In this document: piece after piece, positions 50,619 through 59,168 of the stretch
How the letters are laid out: each line of letters begins with the position of its first letter
How positions within the stretch are numbered: position 1 is the stretch's first letter
Source: Actinoplanes sp. KI2
Lineage (GTDB): Bacteria; Actinomycetota; Actinomycetes; Mycobacteriales; Micromonosporaceae
Assembly: GCF_025630775.1 (NCBI RefSeq)
Contig: NZ_JAOSZE010000026.1
Coordinates: forward strand, 62,001 to 126,000
Reading direction: 5' to 3'
Length of the DNA stretch: 64,000 nt
Position numbers and translations under genes: made by a program
Notes under the pieces: generated by a model
The model's database searches: none
What the model was told of the DNA's origin: nothing
Seen by the model: only the letters and a program-made list of their open reading frames with translations

Positions 50619-50690
50619 GCATCGCCCCGCACCGAGAGCGGGGACAAGGCCGACACCAAGCATCGGCCCGCACCGATGCGCGGACAAGGC
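50619..50690. repeat. Direct repeat with embedded hairpin upstream of Hsp70
   Basis: Two imperfect 31-32-bp copies (50619-50650 and 50660-50690), both containing CCCGCACCGA and ending GACAAGGC, about 80 bp upstream of the Hsp70 start. The second copy contains perfect arms GCATCGG/CCGATGC around 6 nt. A possible regulator-binding site for the Hsp70 gene. Confidence 0.6.
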
Positions 50691-50752
50691 TACACACGAC
50701 CGCCGCAGCAAAGGCTGCCCCGGCACACCCCCGCCGCGAGGGCGGTCGTGCG

Positions 50753-50980
50753 CTACCGGCGCCGGTTGCGGGGATGCTGCCGGGCCGCCCGCTCGTTGCC
50801 GTGCTTGTAATTGCCGGTGACGCGGGCCATCAGCTCCTGCGGATCGTCGCGGTCGACGTCGGCCAGGAACCGGGCCGCGGCGGCGCCCCGGAGCACCGTG
50901 GCCGGGCGGCCGTGGTGCAACACCTCCACGTCCCCGTTCTTGCGGAGACGATAGGTGAATCCCTCAGGCACGCCGGACAT
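50753..50980 (-). CDS. Small basic hypothetical protein
   Basis: 75 aa, ATG 50980 with GGAGG eight bases upstream. MSGVPEGFTYRLRKNGDVEVLHHGRPATVLRG, then ARFLADV...DPQELMARVTGNYKHGNER, ending in Arg/His. It looks like a known type of small actinobacterial protein of unknown function with a beta-hairpin followed by a helix. No motif suggests an enzyme. Transcribed on the same strand as Hsp70, 213 bp upstream of it. Confidence 0.65.
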   Translation of the reverse strand: MSGVPEGFTYRLRKNGDVEVLHHGRPATVLRGAAAARFLADVDRDDPQELMARVTGNYKHGNERAARQHPRNRRR

Positions 50981-51029
50981 CCCCGCATCCTCCCCGCCCG
51001 GCCGATCCGCGCGCCACCGATTTCTCCGG

Positions 51030-51281
51030 CTACAGCAGCTCTGACAGCGGGGTGTCCGGGCCGGCCGTGTCGAGGCCGACGTCGAGCTCCTCGCGTACGT
51101 CGTCGATCGTGTCGTCCTCGCCGAGCACCTCGGGCACGTCGTTGCTGAGCTCCAGCTGCTCGAGCATGTCGTACGCCTCGCCCAGGGTCTCCGCGCCGTT
51201 CTCCTGCGCCCAGCGCAAGGTGTTCAGGGCGGCGGTGGATGGGGAGAAATCGTCATCCCACGGGTTGCTCACGGGCACCAT
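51030..51281 (-). CDS. Small acidic hypothetical protein
   Basis: 83 aa from ATG 51281; GTG 51272 is an alternative (VSNPWDDDFSPS). Very acidic (DDVREELDVGLDT). NTLRWAQENGAETLGEAYDMLEQLELS is helical. No family recognised. Its pI and length suggest a small regulatory or binding protein. It precedes the 75-aa basic gene on the same strand and follows the APH gene. Confidence 0.6.
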   Translation of the reverse strand: MVPVSNPWDDDFSPSTAALNTLRWAQENGAETLGEAYDMLEQLELSNDVPEVLGEDDTIDDVREELDVGLDTAGPDTPLSELL

Positions 51282-51328
51282 CCAACCATCGCCGACGGCG
51301 CGATCGCGGGCGCAGCGCCGCCGCGACG

Positions 51329-52258
51329 TCAGGGGCGAAACGGTTCGGTTCCGGCCGCAGCGATCTCCTCGGCGGCGGCGAGCATCTGCGCGGCGACCGG
51401 CTGGAGGCCGGCCACCGTCAGCGTCAGTCCGGTGGCCACCCGGTCGAGCAGACCCCATTCCCAGATCGCCCGCGGGTCGGTGCCGGTCCGGTCGGCCAGC
51501 CATCGGCACCGGTCCCGGAGATCACCCTCGGCCGGGTCCTCGCGCAGCAGGACACCGAGATCGCACTCCGGCTCGGCGACGTACCCGTCCGGGTCGACCA
51601 GCTTGAACCCGGCCCCGGCGCGCATCGCGTTCCACTGGTGGATGTCGCCGTGCACCAGGACGGCCCGGCCCGGGGCGTGTGCGCGCCGCCGGCTCTCCCC
51701 CGCCGCGAGCGCCTGGTCGACCGCCGCGCGGCAGCACGGCTCGCCTAGTTCCGCCCACTTCCGGTGGACATAGCGGGACATGCGGGCCGCCCGTACGGCA
51801 CCGGTCGGGAGATCCACATCGGTCGGGCGCCAGACCGCGGCGGCCAGGTCACACAGAATCGGCAGCCGCCGCGACATCGGGAGACCCAGGTCGGACAGGG
51901 CCGGGCCGAGCCGCTCCAAAAGCAGAGCACCAAGGCTTTCCTCGTACGCGAGGAGCCGGGCACACGCGTCGCCGCCCGCCTCGCGCAGGAACGTGATCTC
52001 GCCGGCGGCCGTGCTGCCGGGGCGCGGGACGAGCAGCTTGAGCACGGCCGGCGTGCCGTCGTTCCGGGTGACTTCCACGACGTACGCCTCGGTCGGGTCC
52101 TGGAACGGCGCACCCAGGCGCAAGTCCCACGCCGCGGCCAGGGTCGCGATCAGCTCGGGGAGGTTCTCCAGCCACGCCGTCGCGCCCAGGTCCACGGCCT
52201 TGGCCCGCACGGCCGCCGGAAGATCTCGCACGACGGCCGATGGTGGCACACGTGACAT
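51329..52258 (-). CDS. Aminoglycoside phosphotransferase family protein, streptomycin 6-kinase-like
   Basis: 309 aa, ATG 52258 (MSRVPPSAVVRDLPAAVRA). Kinase-like fold of the APH(6) group: VEVTRNDGTPAVLKLLVPR (ATP-binding Lys), LLLERLGPALSDLG, VLVHGDIHQWNAMRAGAG (catalytic HGDxHxxN) and FKLVDPDGYVAEPECDLGVLLREDP (metal Asp and following acidic loop). Such enzymes phosphorylate streptomycin-like substrates or, in many genomes, an unknown endogenous compound. Divergent from the ABC exporter with 85 bp between starts, suggesting joint control. Confidence 0.83.
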   Translation of the reverse strand: MSRVPPSAVVRDLPAAVRAKAVDLGATAWLENLPELIATLAAAWDLRLGAPFQDPTEAYVVEVTRNDGTPAVLKLLVPRPGSTAAGEITFLREAGGDACARLLAYEESLGALLLERLGPALSDLGLPMSRRLPILCDLAAAVWRPTDVDLPTGAVRAARMSRYVHRKWAELGEPCCRAAVDQALAAGESRRRAHAPGRAVLVHGDIHQWNAMRAGAGFKLVDPDGYVAEPECDLGVLLREDPAEGDLRDRCRWLADRTGTDPRAIWEWGLLDRVATGLTLTVAGLQPVAAQMLAAAEEIAAAGTEPFRP

Positions 52259-52343
52259 CCGGCGGCGACGTAATTGCGTTGAAGACCTTCCGGCTCGTCC
52301 GGAGGATGGAGAGACCGCCAACCGCCGACCGACGAGGTGTCTC

Positions 52344-55300
52344 ATGCGTCTGCTTCGTGACCTCTGGGCCACGTCACCCAGCCGCACGGCCATGGCGGCC
52401 TTCCTCATCGTGCTCGGCGCGGCCGGGCAGGCGGGCGCGCTCGCGCTGGCCGGCGCCGTGCTGGTCAACCGGTCGGTCCCGCAGTTCGTGCTGCTCGCCG
52501 CCGCGCTGGTCGCCTCGGTGGTCAGCGACCTCGCGGTCGGGCTGATCGCGGCCGGGCTGACCGCCGACTGGGCGGCCCGGGTGCGCCGCGGGCTCAACCG
52601 GGTGGCCTTCGGGCAGGACCTGCCGACCCTGGAGAACACCCCGGTCGGCGAGCTGCTCGACCGCATCGACTCCGACGTCTACCAGGTGGGCTCCGAGATG
52701 CGCGGCGCCGGCGTGCGGATCGCGCAGTCGGTGGCGGTGGCGACGCTGTCCATCGTGACCGCGTTCTTCGCCTGGTGGCCGGCCGGGGTCGGCATGGTGT
52801 TCGTGTCGATCCTGCTCTACCTCACGATGAGCAGGCCGATCCGGCGCCTCTCGCCGCTGCGGATCGCCGAGGAGGAGTCCTGGTCCGACCTGGCCGCGGT
52901 GATGGAGGAGTCGATCCACGGGCAGGACGACGTACGCACCAGCCTGGCCGCGCCGTACGTGCTCCGCTTGTACGCCCAGCGCGCCGCCGAGGTGCTGCGC
53001 CGCGGCCGGCTGGTCTGGCGGTCGTCGTCCCGGATCACCATGGGGGCCGGCGCGATCACCCGGTCGCTGATCGCGATCCTGGTCGTGGTCGGCGCGTGGG
53101 CGCTGCTCACCGGCCACATCGACGGCGCCCGGCTGACCGCGGTGTGGCTGCTCGCGCTCGGCTTCGGCGGCACCCTCGAGCACGTCACCCGGATGGTCCC
53201 CGAGCTGCAGAACGCGCTCGGCGCCTGGAGCCGGGTGCAGCTGCTGCGCGACGTGCCGCAGGAGCCGGCCGGCGGGCTCGATCCGGTCGACGGCGACCTC
53301 ACCGTGCAAGACCTGACCTTCCGGTACGCCGAGTCCGACAGCGGGCGCCCGCCGGCCCTGCGCGACGTCAGCCTCACCTTCGCGCGCGGCCGCTCGTACG
53401 CGCTGATCGGCCGGACCGGCTCGGGCAAGAGCACCCTGGCCAAGGTGCTGACCCGGGCGGTCGACGTGCCCCGGGGGACGGTGTTCCTCGGCGGGACCGA
53501 CCTCAACGACCTGGACGTGGAGGCGCTGCGCCGGTGGACGGCGATCGTCCCGCAGCGCACCGAGATCCTGGCCGGCACCCTCGCGGAGAACATCGCGCTG
53601 TTCGACCCGGAACTGCTGCCGCTCGCGGCCGGCGCGCTGGCCGAGCTGGGCCTGACCCCGTGGGCGTCGAGCCTGCCCGAGGGCATCGACACCAAGCTCG
53701 GCGAGGGTGGCTACAAGCTGTCCGCCGGGCAGGAGCAGCTGGTCGCGTTCGCCCGGATCCTGGTACGCAACCCGCACGTGGTGATCCTCGACGAGGCCAC
53801 CGCCCGGATGGACCCGGTCACCGAGACCTGGGTGCAGCGGGCCACCGACCGCCTGCTCGCGGGGCGGATCGGCGTGATCGTGGCGCACCGGCTCTCCTCG
53901 GTGCAGCGCTGCGACGAGGTCGTCGTGCTGGCCGACGGCGAGGTCCTGGAGTCCGGGCCGCTGCGCGAGTCGCGCCGCTTCGCCGAGCTGATGGCCTCCA
54001 GCGCGCTGACCGTGCCGGCCGCCGGCCCGGCCGGCGGCGGGGTGCTGGTCGAGGAGCGCGACTGGGCCGAGTCTTGGGAAACCGGTGCGGCACAGCTGGA
54101 GCTCGGCGCCGACGCGCTGGCCAACACGCTGCCCGCGGTCGAGCCGCCGCCGCTGCCCGACGAGCCGCCGACCCGCACCATGCGGGAGATCGTCCGGCTG
54201 GCGACCAACGACCCGCGCTACGGCCTGGCCGCGGTCGCTCTGTTCCTCGTGCTGATCGTGCTCGGGCTGGACGGCGCGGTCCTGCCGCTGCTCTGGGCGG
54301 ACGTGGTCGACGGGGTGGGCAACCCGCTGCACCCCGCGATCGTCATCGCGGCCGCCCTGCTCGTGGCGATTCCGACGCTCTACTACACCGGGGCCTGGTT
54401 CCCCGAGTGGTGGGTGCGGCAGATGCTGCGGATCAGCCTGCGCCTGGTGCACGGCCAGATCGGCCCGCGCCGGGTCAGCAAGCACACCCCGGCCGAGGTG
54501 GTCGCCCAGGGCGGCGACACCGAGCGGGTGGTGATGCTCGCCGACAACCTGATCGACAACGCCGCCAGCCTGGTCCTCATCACGGTGATGACGATCGCGG
54601 CCCGGTCCCCCGTGCCCGCCCTGTTCTTCCTGGGCACGATGGTGGTCTCCGGGCTGGCCGCGACGATGTTCGGCCCCCGGCTGGAGAAGGCGGCCCGCCG
54701 TACCGTGCTGGCCCGGGCGGCGTTCGCCACCGCGCTGGTGTCGTCGCTGTCCGCGGCCCGCACGGTCAAGCTGGCCGGCGCCACCGAGCCGGTCCTCGAC
54801 CACCTGGCCGGGCTCGACGTGGTGCGCAGCGACCGGCAGCGCCGGGAGATCGCGATCCAGGTGTGGGCGCGCTCCACGCCGTCGATCGCGAGCGGGCTGC
54901 TGCCGATCGCCGCCTGGGCGCTCTACCTGGACGGCCGGCTCACCTCGGCGGCGACACTGATCGCGGTGTCGGTGCTCGGCGCGGCCCGGTGGTTCGCGTG
55001 GACCACCGCGTCGCTGGTCTCGCAGCTGCCCTCGGCCCGGGTGTGGACCAGGCGGACGGTCGCCATGTCGGGCATCTCCGAATACACCGCGGACGTGCCC
55101 GGCGTGGACATCTCGGCCGGCACCGCGCCGGCACCGCCGACCGCGCCGCGCAACCCGCTCGACCGGCTCGAGCTGCGCCGGTTCAGCGCCGTGCACGAGA
55201 ACGGCACGGTCGGCGCGCAGGACGTCGACCTCGCGGTCGACCGCGGCCAGCTGGTGCTGGTCGTCGGGCCGGTCGGGTCGGGCAAGTCGTCGCTGCTGCG

Positions 55301-55841
55301 GGCCCTCGCCGGGATCGTGCACCACACCGGCGAGCTGCGGTGGAACGGGCAGGTGGTGGACGAGCCGGAGATGTTCCTGCGACCCAACCAGGTCGGCTAC
55401 GTCGCCCAGCTCCCGCGGGTGCTCTCCGGCACGGTGGCCGACAACATCCAGCTCGGGCACGAGCTGGACGCGGCCGACGCGGTGTCCACGGCCCAGCTGG
55501 AGCACGACCTGAAGGCGTCCGGCGGCGGCCTGCAGCTGCTGATCGGGCACAAGGGCACCCGGCTCTCCGGCGGGCAGCTGCAGCGGCTGGCGCTGGCCCG
55601 GGCCCTCGCGCCCCGCACCGAGCTGCTGATCGCCGACGACGTGTCCTCGGCGCTGGACGTCACGACGGAGCTGGAGCTCTGGCGGGCGCTCCGCGAGCAC
55701 GGGGTGACCGTCGTCGGGTCGACGTCCAAGCGGGCGGCGCTGACCCAGGCCGACCGGGTGGTCGTGCTGATCGGCGGCAAGGTCGAGGACCAGGGGTCGT
55801 GGGCGGAGCTGCAGAACCGCTGGGACCACCTGGCGGGCTGA
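52344..55841 (+). CDS. ABC exporter with two fused TMD-NBD halves, second NBD degenerate
   Basis: 1165 aa, ATG 52344 (GAGG eight bases upstream). TMD1 ~15-300; NBD1 ~310-560 with GRTGSGKST, LSAGQEQLVAFARIL, VVILDEAT and VIVAHRLSS. TMD2 ~620-890; NBD2 ~920-1160 with GPVGSGKSS, LSGGQLQRLALARAL, LLIADDVSSALD and a GSTSKRAAL H-loop. NBD1 keeps the catalytic Glu and His. NBD2 has Asp in the Glu position and Ser in place of the H-loop His, so one ATP site is degenerate, as in the heterodimeric exporter TM287/288. A full-length single-chain exporter of this type is likely a lipid, drug or peptide transporter. Confidence 0.9.
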   Translation: MRLLRDLWATSPSRTAMAAFLIVLGAAGQAGALALAGAVLVNRSVPQFVLLAAALVASVVSDLAVGLIAAGLTADWAARVRRGLNRVAFGQDLPTLENTPVGELLDRIDSDVYQVGSEMRGAGVRIAQSVAVATLSIVTAFFAWWPAGVGMVFVSILLYLTMSRPIRRLSPLRIAEEESWSDLAAVMEESIHGQDDVRTSLAAPYVLRLYAQRAAEVLRRGRLVWRSSSRITMGAGAITRSLIAILVVVGAWALLTGHIDGARLTAVWLLALGFGGTLEHVTRMVPELQNALGAWSRVQLLRDVPQEPAGGLDPVDGDLTVQDLTFRYAESDSGRPPALRDVSLTFARGRSYALIGRTGSGKSTLAKVLTRAVDVPRGTVFLGGTDLNDLDVEALRRWTAIVPQRTEILAGTLAENIALFDPELLPLAAGALAELGLTPWASSLPEGIDTKLGEGGYKLSAGQEQLVAFARILVRNPHVVILDEATARMDPVTETWVQRATDRLLAGRIGVIVAHRLSSVQRCDEVVVLADGEVLESGPLRESRRFAELMASSALTVPAAGPAGGGVLVEERDWAESWETGAAQLELGADALANTLPAVEPPPLPDEPPTRTMREIVRLATNDPRYGLAAVALFLVLIVLGLDGAVLPLLWADVVDGVGNPLHPAIVIAAALLVAIPTLYYTGAWFPEWWVRQMLRISLRLVHGQIGPRRVSKHTPAEVVAQGGDTERVVMLADNLIDNAASLVLITVMTIAARSPVPALFFLGTMVVSGLAATMFGPRLEKAARRTVLARAAFATALVSSLSAARTVKLAGATEPVLDHLAGLDVVRSDRQRREIAIQVWARSTPSIASGLLPIAAWALYLDGRLTSAATLIAVSVLGAARWFAWTTASLVSQLPSARVWTRRTVAMSGISEYTADVPGVDISAGTAPAPPTAPRNPLDRLELRRFSAVHENGTVGAQDVDLAVDRGQLVLVVGPVGSGKSSLLRALAGIVHHTGELRWNGQVVDEPEMFLRPNQVGYVAQLPRVLSGTVADNIQLGHELDAADAVSTAQLEHDLKASGGGLQLLIGHKGTRLSGGQLQRLALARALAPRTELLIADDVSSALDVTTELELWRALREHGVTVVGSTSKRAALTQADRVVVLIGGKVEDQGSWAELQNRWDHLAG

Positions 55842-55853
55842 GAGTGGGCTGAG

Positions 55854-55902
55854 AAAACTGCGTGTCCCGCATCTTTGCGGGTCACGCAGTTTTTGCTACG
55901 GT
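55854..55902 (+). promoter_or_regulatory. Long palindrome with embedded promoter upstream of TetR
   Basis: Arms of 18 bp (55854-55871 and 55876-55893), complementary at 17 of 18 positions, flank a TCTT loop; the core is CCCGCA/TGCGGG inside CTGCGTG/CACGCAG. It follows the exporter stop by 12 bp and a T-run follows, so it can serve as a rho-independent terminator. TTTGCG (55874-55879)-17-TACGGT (55897-55902) forms a promoter whose -10 is 6 nt before the TetR GTG. The symmetry also suggests TetR autoregulation. Confidence 0.7.
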
Positions 55903-55908
55903 GGTGGC

Positions 55909-56517
55909 GTGGGGCTGAGGGAGCGGAAGAAGCAGGAGACTCGCGCGGCGCTCAGCTGGGCGGCGATCAGGCTGATCGTCGAGCGAGGCTACGACAAGGT
56001 TCTGGTCGAGGACATCGCCACCGAGGCCGGCGTCTCACCCCGCACCTTCAACAACTACTTCGGGAGCAAGGCCGAGGCGGTCGCGTCCCGCCACCTCGAC
56101 CGGATCCACCGGATGGCCGAGGCGCTGCGCGAGCGCCCGGCCGGTGAGCCGCTGTGGGACGCGCTCACCGAGACGACCATCGAGCAGCACCGGGCAGGGC
56201 CCGAGGTGACCCCGCAGTGGCGGCCCGACCGCGAGGCGTGGACGGCGGGGCTGCGGCTCATGTTCGAGGTGCCGGCCATCCAGGCCGAGACGCTGCGGGC
56301 TGGGGCACAGGCACAGGACGCGCTGGCGGCGGCGATCGCCGCCCGCACCGGGACCGACACCGAGACCGACATCTATCCGCACCTGGTGGCCGCCACCGCG
56401 CTGGCGGCACAGCAGGTGGCGCAGTCCGCCTTCATGGCGACCGGCCGGAGTCTGACCGACTTCATCCGGGATGCGATGCGGCAGGTTTCCGCGGGCCTGC
56501 CACCACCCACTCACTGA
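55909..56517 (+). CDS. TetR-family transcriptional regulator
   Basis: 202 aa, GTG 55909 (VGLRERKKQETRAALSW). HTH: AAIRLIVERGYDKVLVEDIATEAGVSPRTFNNYFGSKAEAV. The C-terminal ligand domain (VATALAAQQVAQSAFMATG, FIRDAMRQVSAGL) is of the AcrR type. It lies between the exporter and the FAD monooxygenase and probably controls both through the 55854-55893 palindrome. Apparently leaderless. Confidence 0.88.
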   Translation: MGLRERKKQETRAALSWAAIRLIVERGYDKVLVEDIATEAGVSPRTFNNYFGSKAEAVASRHLDRIHRMAEALRERPAGEPLWDALTETTIEQHRAGPEVTPQWRPDREAWTAGLRLMFEVPAIQAETLRAGAQAQDALAAAIAARTGTDTETDIYPHLVAATALAAQQVAQSAFMATGRSLTDFIRDAMRQVSAGLPPPTH

Positions 56518-56596
56518 CCACAATCGACCTTTATCGGAATGGCTGCCTGCGAGAAATGGCGGCGGGTGAGCCATGCCCATCGAGAGGTGTGCGGCA

Positions 56597-58087
56597 ATGA
56601 ATTTCGACGTGGTGATTTCCGGCGGCGGGCCCAACGGGCTCATGGTGGCGAGCGAACTGGCGCTGGCCGGGGTCCGGGCCGTGGTGCTCGAAAAGCTGAC
56701 CGAGCCGACCGGCGAGCAGCGGGCCAACGGCATGGTCGGGCAGGTGGTCCAGCTGTTCCAGCGGCGAGGGCTGTACGGGCGGCTGACCGGGGACACCTCG
56801 CCCCCGGCGCCGGTGCCGCAGTTCATGTTCGCGGCGTTTCCGTTGCCGCTGCACGAAGTGGACGGCAATCCGGTCTACACGGTGATGGTGCCGCAGCGGA
56901 AGATCGAGGCCACGCTCGCCGGCCGGGCCGCGGAACTGGGCGTGACGGTAAGGCGGGGGCATGCCGTTTCCGGATTCGCGCAGAAGGACGACCTGGTGGT
57001 CGTCTCGGTGGACGGGCCGGACGGGCCCTATGAGATCGAAGCGCATTATCTGGTCGGTGCGGACGGCGGGAAATCTCTCGTACGCAAGATGGCGGGTATC
57101 GGTTTTCCGGGTTTCACCAACGACCGGACGGTGTCGCGAACCGCGCACGTCACGGTCCCGCCCGAGTTCCGCGACCCGGTCACCGGCGGTCTGCTCGTGC
57201 CCGGCTACGGGGTGATCCCGCCGTTCCTGCACCATCGCGCCGAGCGAGGACTCATCGCGTTCGCTCCGTTCCCGGACGGACGGACGCTGCTGAGCGTGAG
57301 CGCGTTCGACCTGCCGGAGGATGCCGAGCCGTTCGACCTCGCCGAGCTGCAGGCCGCGTTCGCGCACGCCGTCGGCGTCCAGATCCCGATCGGGCCGCCG
57401 ACCGGCGACGGGCCGCACCTGCTGCGCCGGCTCAGCGGCGGGCAGACCCGGCTCGCCGAGCGCTACCGGGCGGGACGGGTGTTCCTGGTCGGTGACGCGG
57501 CGCACGTGCACTCGGCGATCGGCGGGCCCGGGCTGAACCTGGGCCTGCAGGACTCGGTCAACCTGGCGTGGAAACTCGCCGCGTCGGTCCGGGGATGGGC
57601 GCCGGACGGATTGCTCGACACCTACGAGGCGGAACGGCGGCCGGCCGGTCAGCGGGTCACCATGCACACCCAGGCCCAGCACCTGCTGGTCGGGCCGGGA
57701 GCGGAGGTCACCGCGATGCGCGAGCTCTTCGGCGAGCTGTTGCGGGAGCCGGCCGTGCTGCGGCGCATCGCCGATCTCATCGCCGGGTCGGACATCCGGT
57801 ACGGGTCGAGCCCGTCGTCGCCGCTCGTCGGGGGTTTCGTTCCCGATCTCGGCGAGTTGACCCGCTCGGGTCGCCCGCTGCTGGTCGACAACACCGGAAC
57901 GCTGGCGTCCGTGGCCAGGTCGTGGCGGGACCGGGTCGACCTGGTGACCGCGCCCGGCTTCGACCAGGCCACGGCGATGCTGGTGCGGCCGGACTGCTAC
58001 GTGGCGTGGGCATCGTCGTCGCAGCAGCCCGACGAGGAGTCGTTGCGGGCCGCGCTGATCGAGTGGTTCGGCGCGCCTCTCAGCTGA
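56597..58087 (+). CDS. FAD-dependent aromatic monooxygenase (PHBH/rifampin-monooxygenase superfamily)
   Basis: 496 aa from ATG 56597 (MNFDVVISGGGPNGLMVASEL) with AGAGG upstream; ATG 56573 is in frame. The FAD Rossmann motif GGGPNG, the DG motif YLVGADGGKSLVRKMAGIGF, the GD motif RVFLVGDAAHVHSAIGGPGLNLGLQDSVNL and the C-terminal thioredoxin-like tail (PGFDQATAMLVRPDCYVAW) define the group that hydroxylates aromatics, including Iri/Rox rifampin monooxygenases and polyketide tailoring enzymes. The N-terminal VVLEKLTEPTGEQRANG segment is close to the rifampin-type enzymes, but substrate cannot be assigned. Confidence 0.86.
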   Translation: MNFDVVISGGGPNGLMVASELALAGVRAVVLEKLTEPTGEQRANGMVGQVVQLFQRRGLYGRLTGDTSPPAPVPQFMFAAFPLPLHEVDGNPVYTVMVPQRKIEATLAGRAAELGVTVRRGHAVSGFAQKDDLVVVSVDGPDGPYEIEAHYLVGADGGKSLVRKMAGIGFPGFTNDRTVSRTAHVTVPPEFRDPVTGGLLVPGYGVIPPFLHHRAERGLIAFAPFPDGRTLLSVSAFDLPEDAEPFDLAELQAAFAHAVGVQIPIGPPTGDGPHLLRRLSGGQTRLAERYRAGRVFLVGDAAHVHSAIGGPGLNLGLQDSVNLAWKLAASVRGWAPDGLLDTYEAERRPAGQRVTMHTQAQHLLVGPGAEVTAMRELFGELLREPAVLRRIADLIAGSDIRYGSSPSSPLVGGFVPDLGELTRSGRPLLVDNTGTLASVARSWRDRVDLVTAPGFDQATAMLVRPDCYVAWASSSQQPDEESLRAALIEWFGAPLS

Positions 58088-58093
58088 GTCGGC

Positions 58094-58993
58094 TCACTGG
58101 ATCTGGGTCTTCAGCTGGCTGATCACCTTGGTGACGGTGTCGGCCGGGATCGCGAAGCCGACGCCGATGCTGCCGCTGTCGCTCTGGCTCGCGGTGGCGA
58201 TCGCGACGTCGATGCCGATCACGTGGCCGGAGGTGTCGACCAGCGCGCCGCCCGAGTTGCCCTCGTTGATCGGGGCGTCGGTCTGGAGCAGGCCGGACAG
58301 CTTCTCGGTGCCGGTGTCGACGCTGCGATCCACCGCCGAGACGATGCCGGAGGTGACCGTGTTCTCCAGGCCGAGCGGGGCGCCGAAGGCGAGCACCGTG
58401 TCGCCGACCACCACGCCGTCGTTCGTGCCGAAGGTCGCCGGGGTCAGCCCGGACAACCCGGTCGCCTGCACCAGCGCCAGGTCGTTCGTCGCGTCGGTGG
58501 CAACCACCTTCGCGGGTACGGTCCGGCCACTCGACAACCGCACGCTGACCGTCCCGTCCGAGGCGACCACGTGGTTGTTGGTGACGATCAGGCCGTCCGA
58601 ACTGATGATCACGCCCGAGCCCAGCGACGACGACCGCGCCCCGTCGACCAGGACGGTGACGATGCTCGGCTGCACCGCCTTCACCACGCTCGCCAGGTTG
58701 TCGCTCTCGGTGGCCGTCGCGGCGGCGCCGGTCGCGACGGTGCTGCCGGTGGTCGTGGCGGGGTGGTCGGTGAGGTACCGCCCGGCCAGCACGCCGCCGG
58801 CCGTCCCGCCGCCGGCGATCAGGGCGAGCACCGCGGCCCCACCGGCTATCCGGCGCGGCCAGTGCCGTCCGCCGGGGGCCGGCGGGATCGCGTACGGGGG
58901 CGCGGGCGGCGGCGGGGGCGTCGTCCGGTCGTGCCGGTCGCCGGCGTACGTGTCGTCGCTCTGCTCGGGTGGCCGGGTCATCAGATCGGTCAT
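58094..58993 (-). CDS. Membrane-anchored trypsin-like serine protease (HtrA-type, no PDZ)
   Basis: 299 aa, ATG 58993. Short Pro-rich cytosolic N-terminus, one TM helix (~48-70), Thr/Ala-rich linker, then an S1C-like protease domain: His in IVTNNHVVAS, Asp in TDATNDLALVQA, Ser in INEGNSGGALVDT. The catalytic triad is intact. The sequence ends ~30 residues after the domain (ADTVTKVISQLKTQIQ), with no PDZ. Extracytoplasmic quality-control or sheddase-type protease. It converges on the monooxygenase gene, stops 7 bp apart. Confidence 0.92.
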   Translation of the reverse strand: MTDLMTRPPEQSDDTYAGDRHDRTTPPPPPAPPYAIPPAPGGRHWPRRIAGGAAVLALIAGGGTAGGVLAGRYLTDHPATTTGSTVATGAAATATESDNLASVVKAVQPSIVTVLVDGARSSSLGSGVIISSDGLIVTNNHVVASDGTVSVRLSSGRTVPAKVVATDATNDLALVQATGLSGLTPATFGTNDGVVVGDTVLAFGAPLGLENTVTSGIVSAVDRSVDTGTEKLSGLLQTDAPINEGNSGGALVDTSGHVIGIDVAIATASQSDSGSIGVGFAIPADTVTKVISQLKTQIQ

Positions 58994-59156
58994 GGCGGCG
59001 CCTCGCTTCCGTGGGGTGGTGACTCCACAGTTGCCCGGAAAGTTGTTGTCCAGCGGTGAGCGCGTTGTGGGTTGGCTGTACGCGGAAGATCACCCGGTCG
59101 GGTCAGCTCGGCGCCCGCCCGCGTGCCGGGTGGGCCACGGCGCGGCGGGGTCGGCC

Positions 59157-59162
59157 TAGGGT
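59157..59162 (+). promoter_or_regulatory. -10 hexamer TAGGGT before the 59169 ORF
   Basis: TAGGGT is 6 nt before the ATG at 59169, supporting expression of that ORF. Confidence 0.3.
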
Positions 59163-59168
59163 CACCGA

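Noticed and set aside
52374-55829. A 1151-codon minus-strand open frame opposite the ABC exporter
   Set aside because: Antisense shadow; composition dominated by Arg, Gly, Gln and His with no motifs, whereas the plus strand carries complete ABC motifs.
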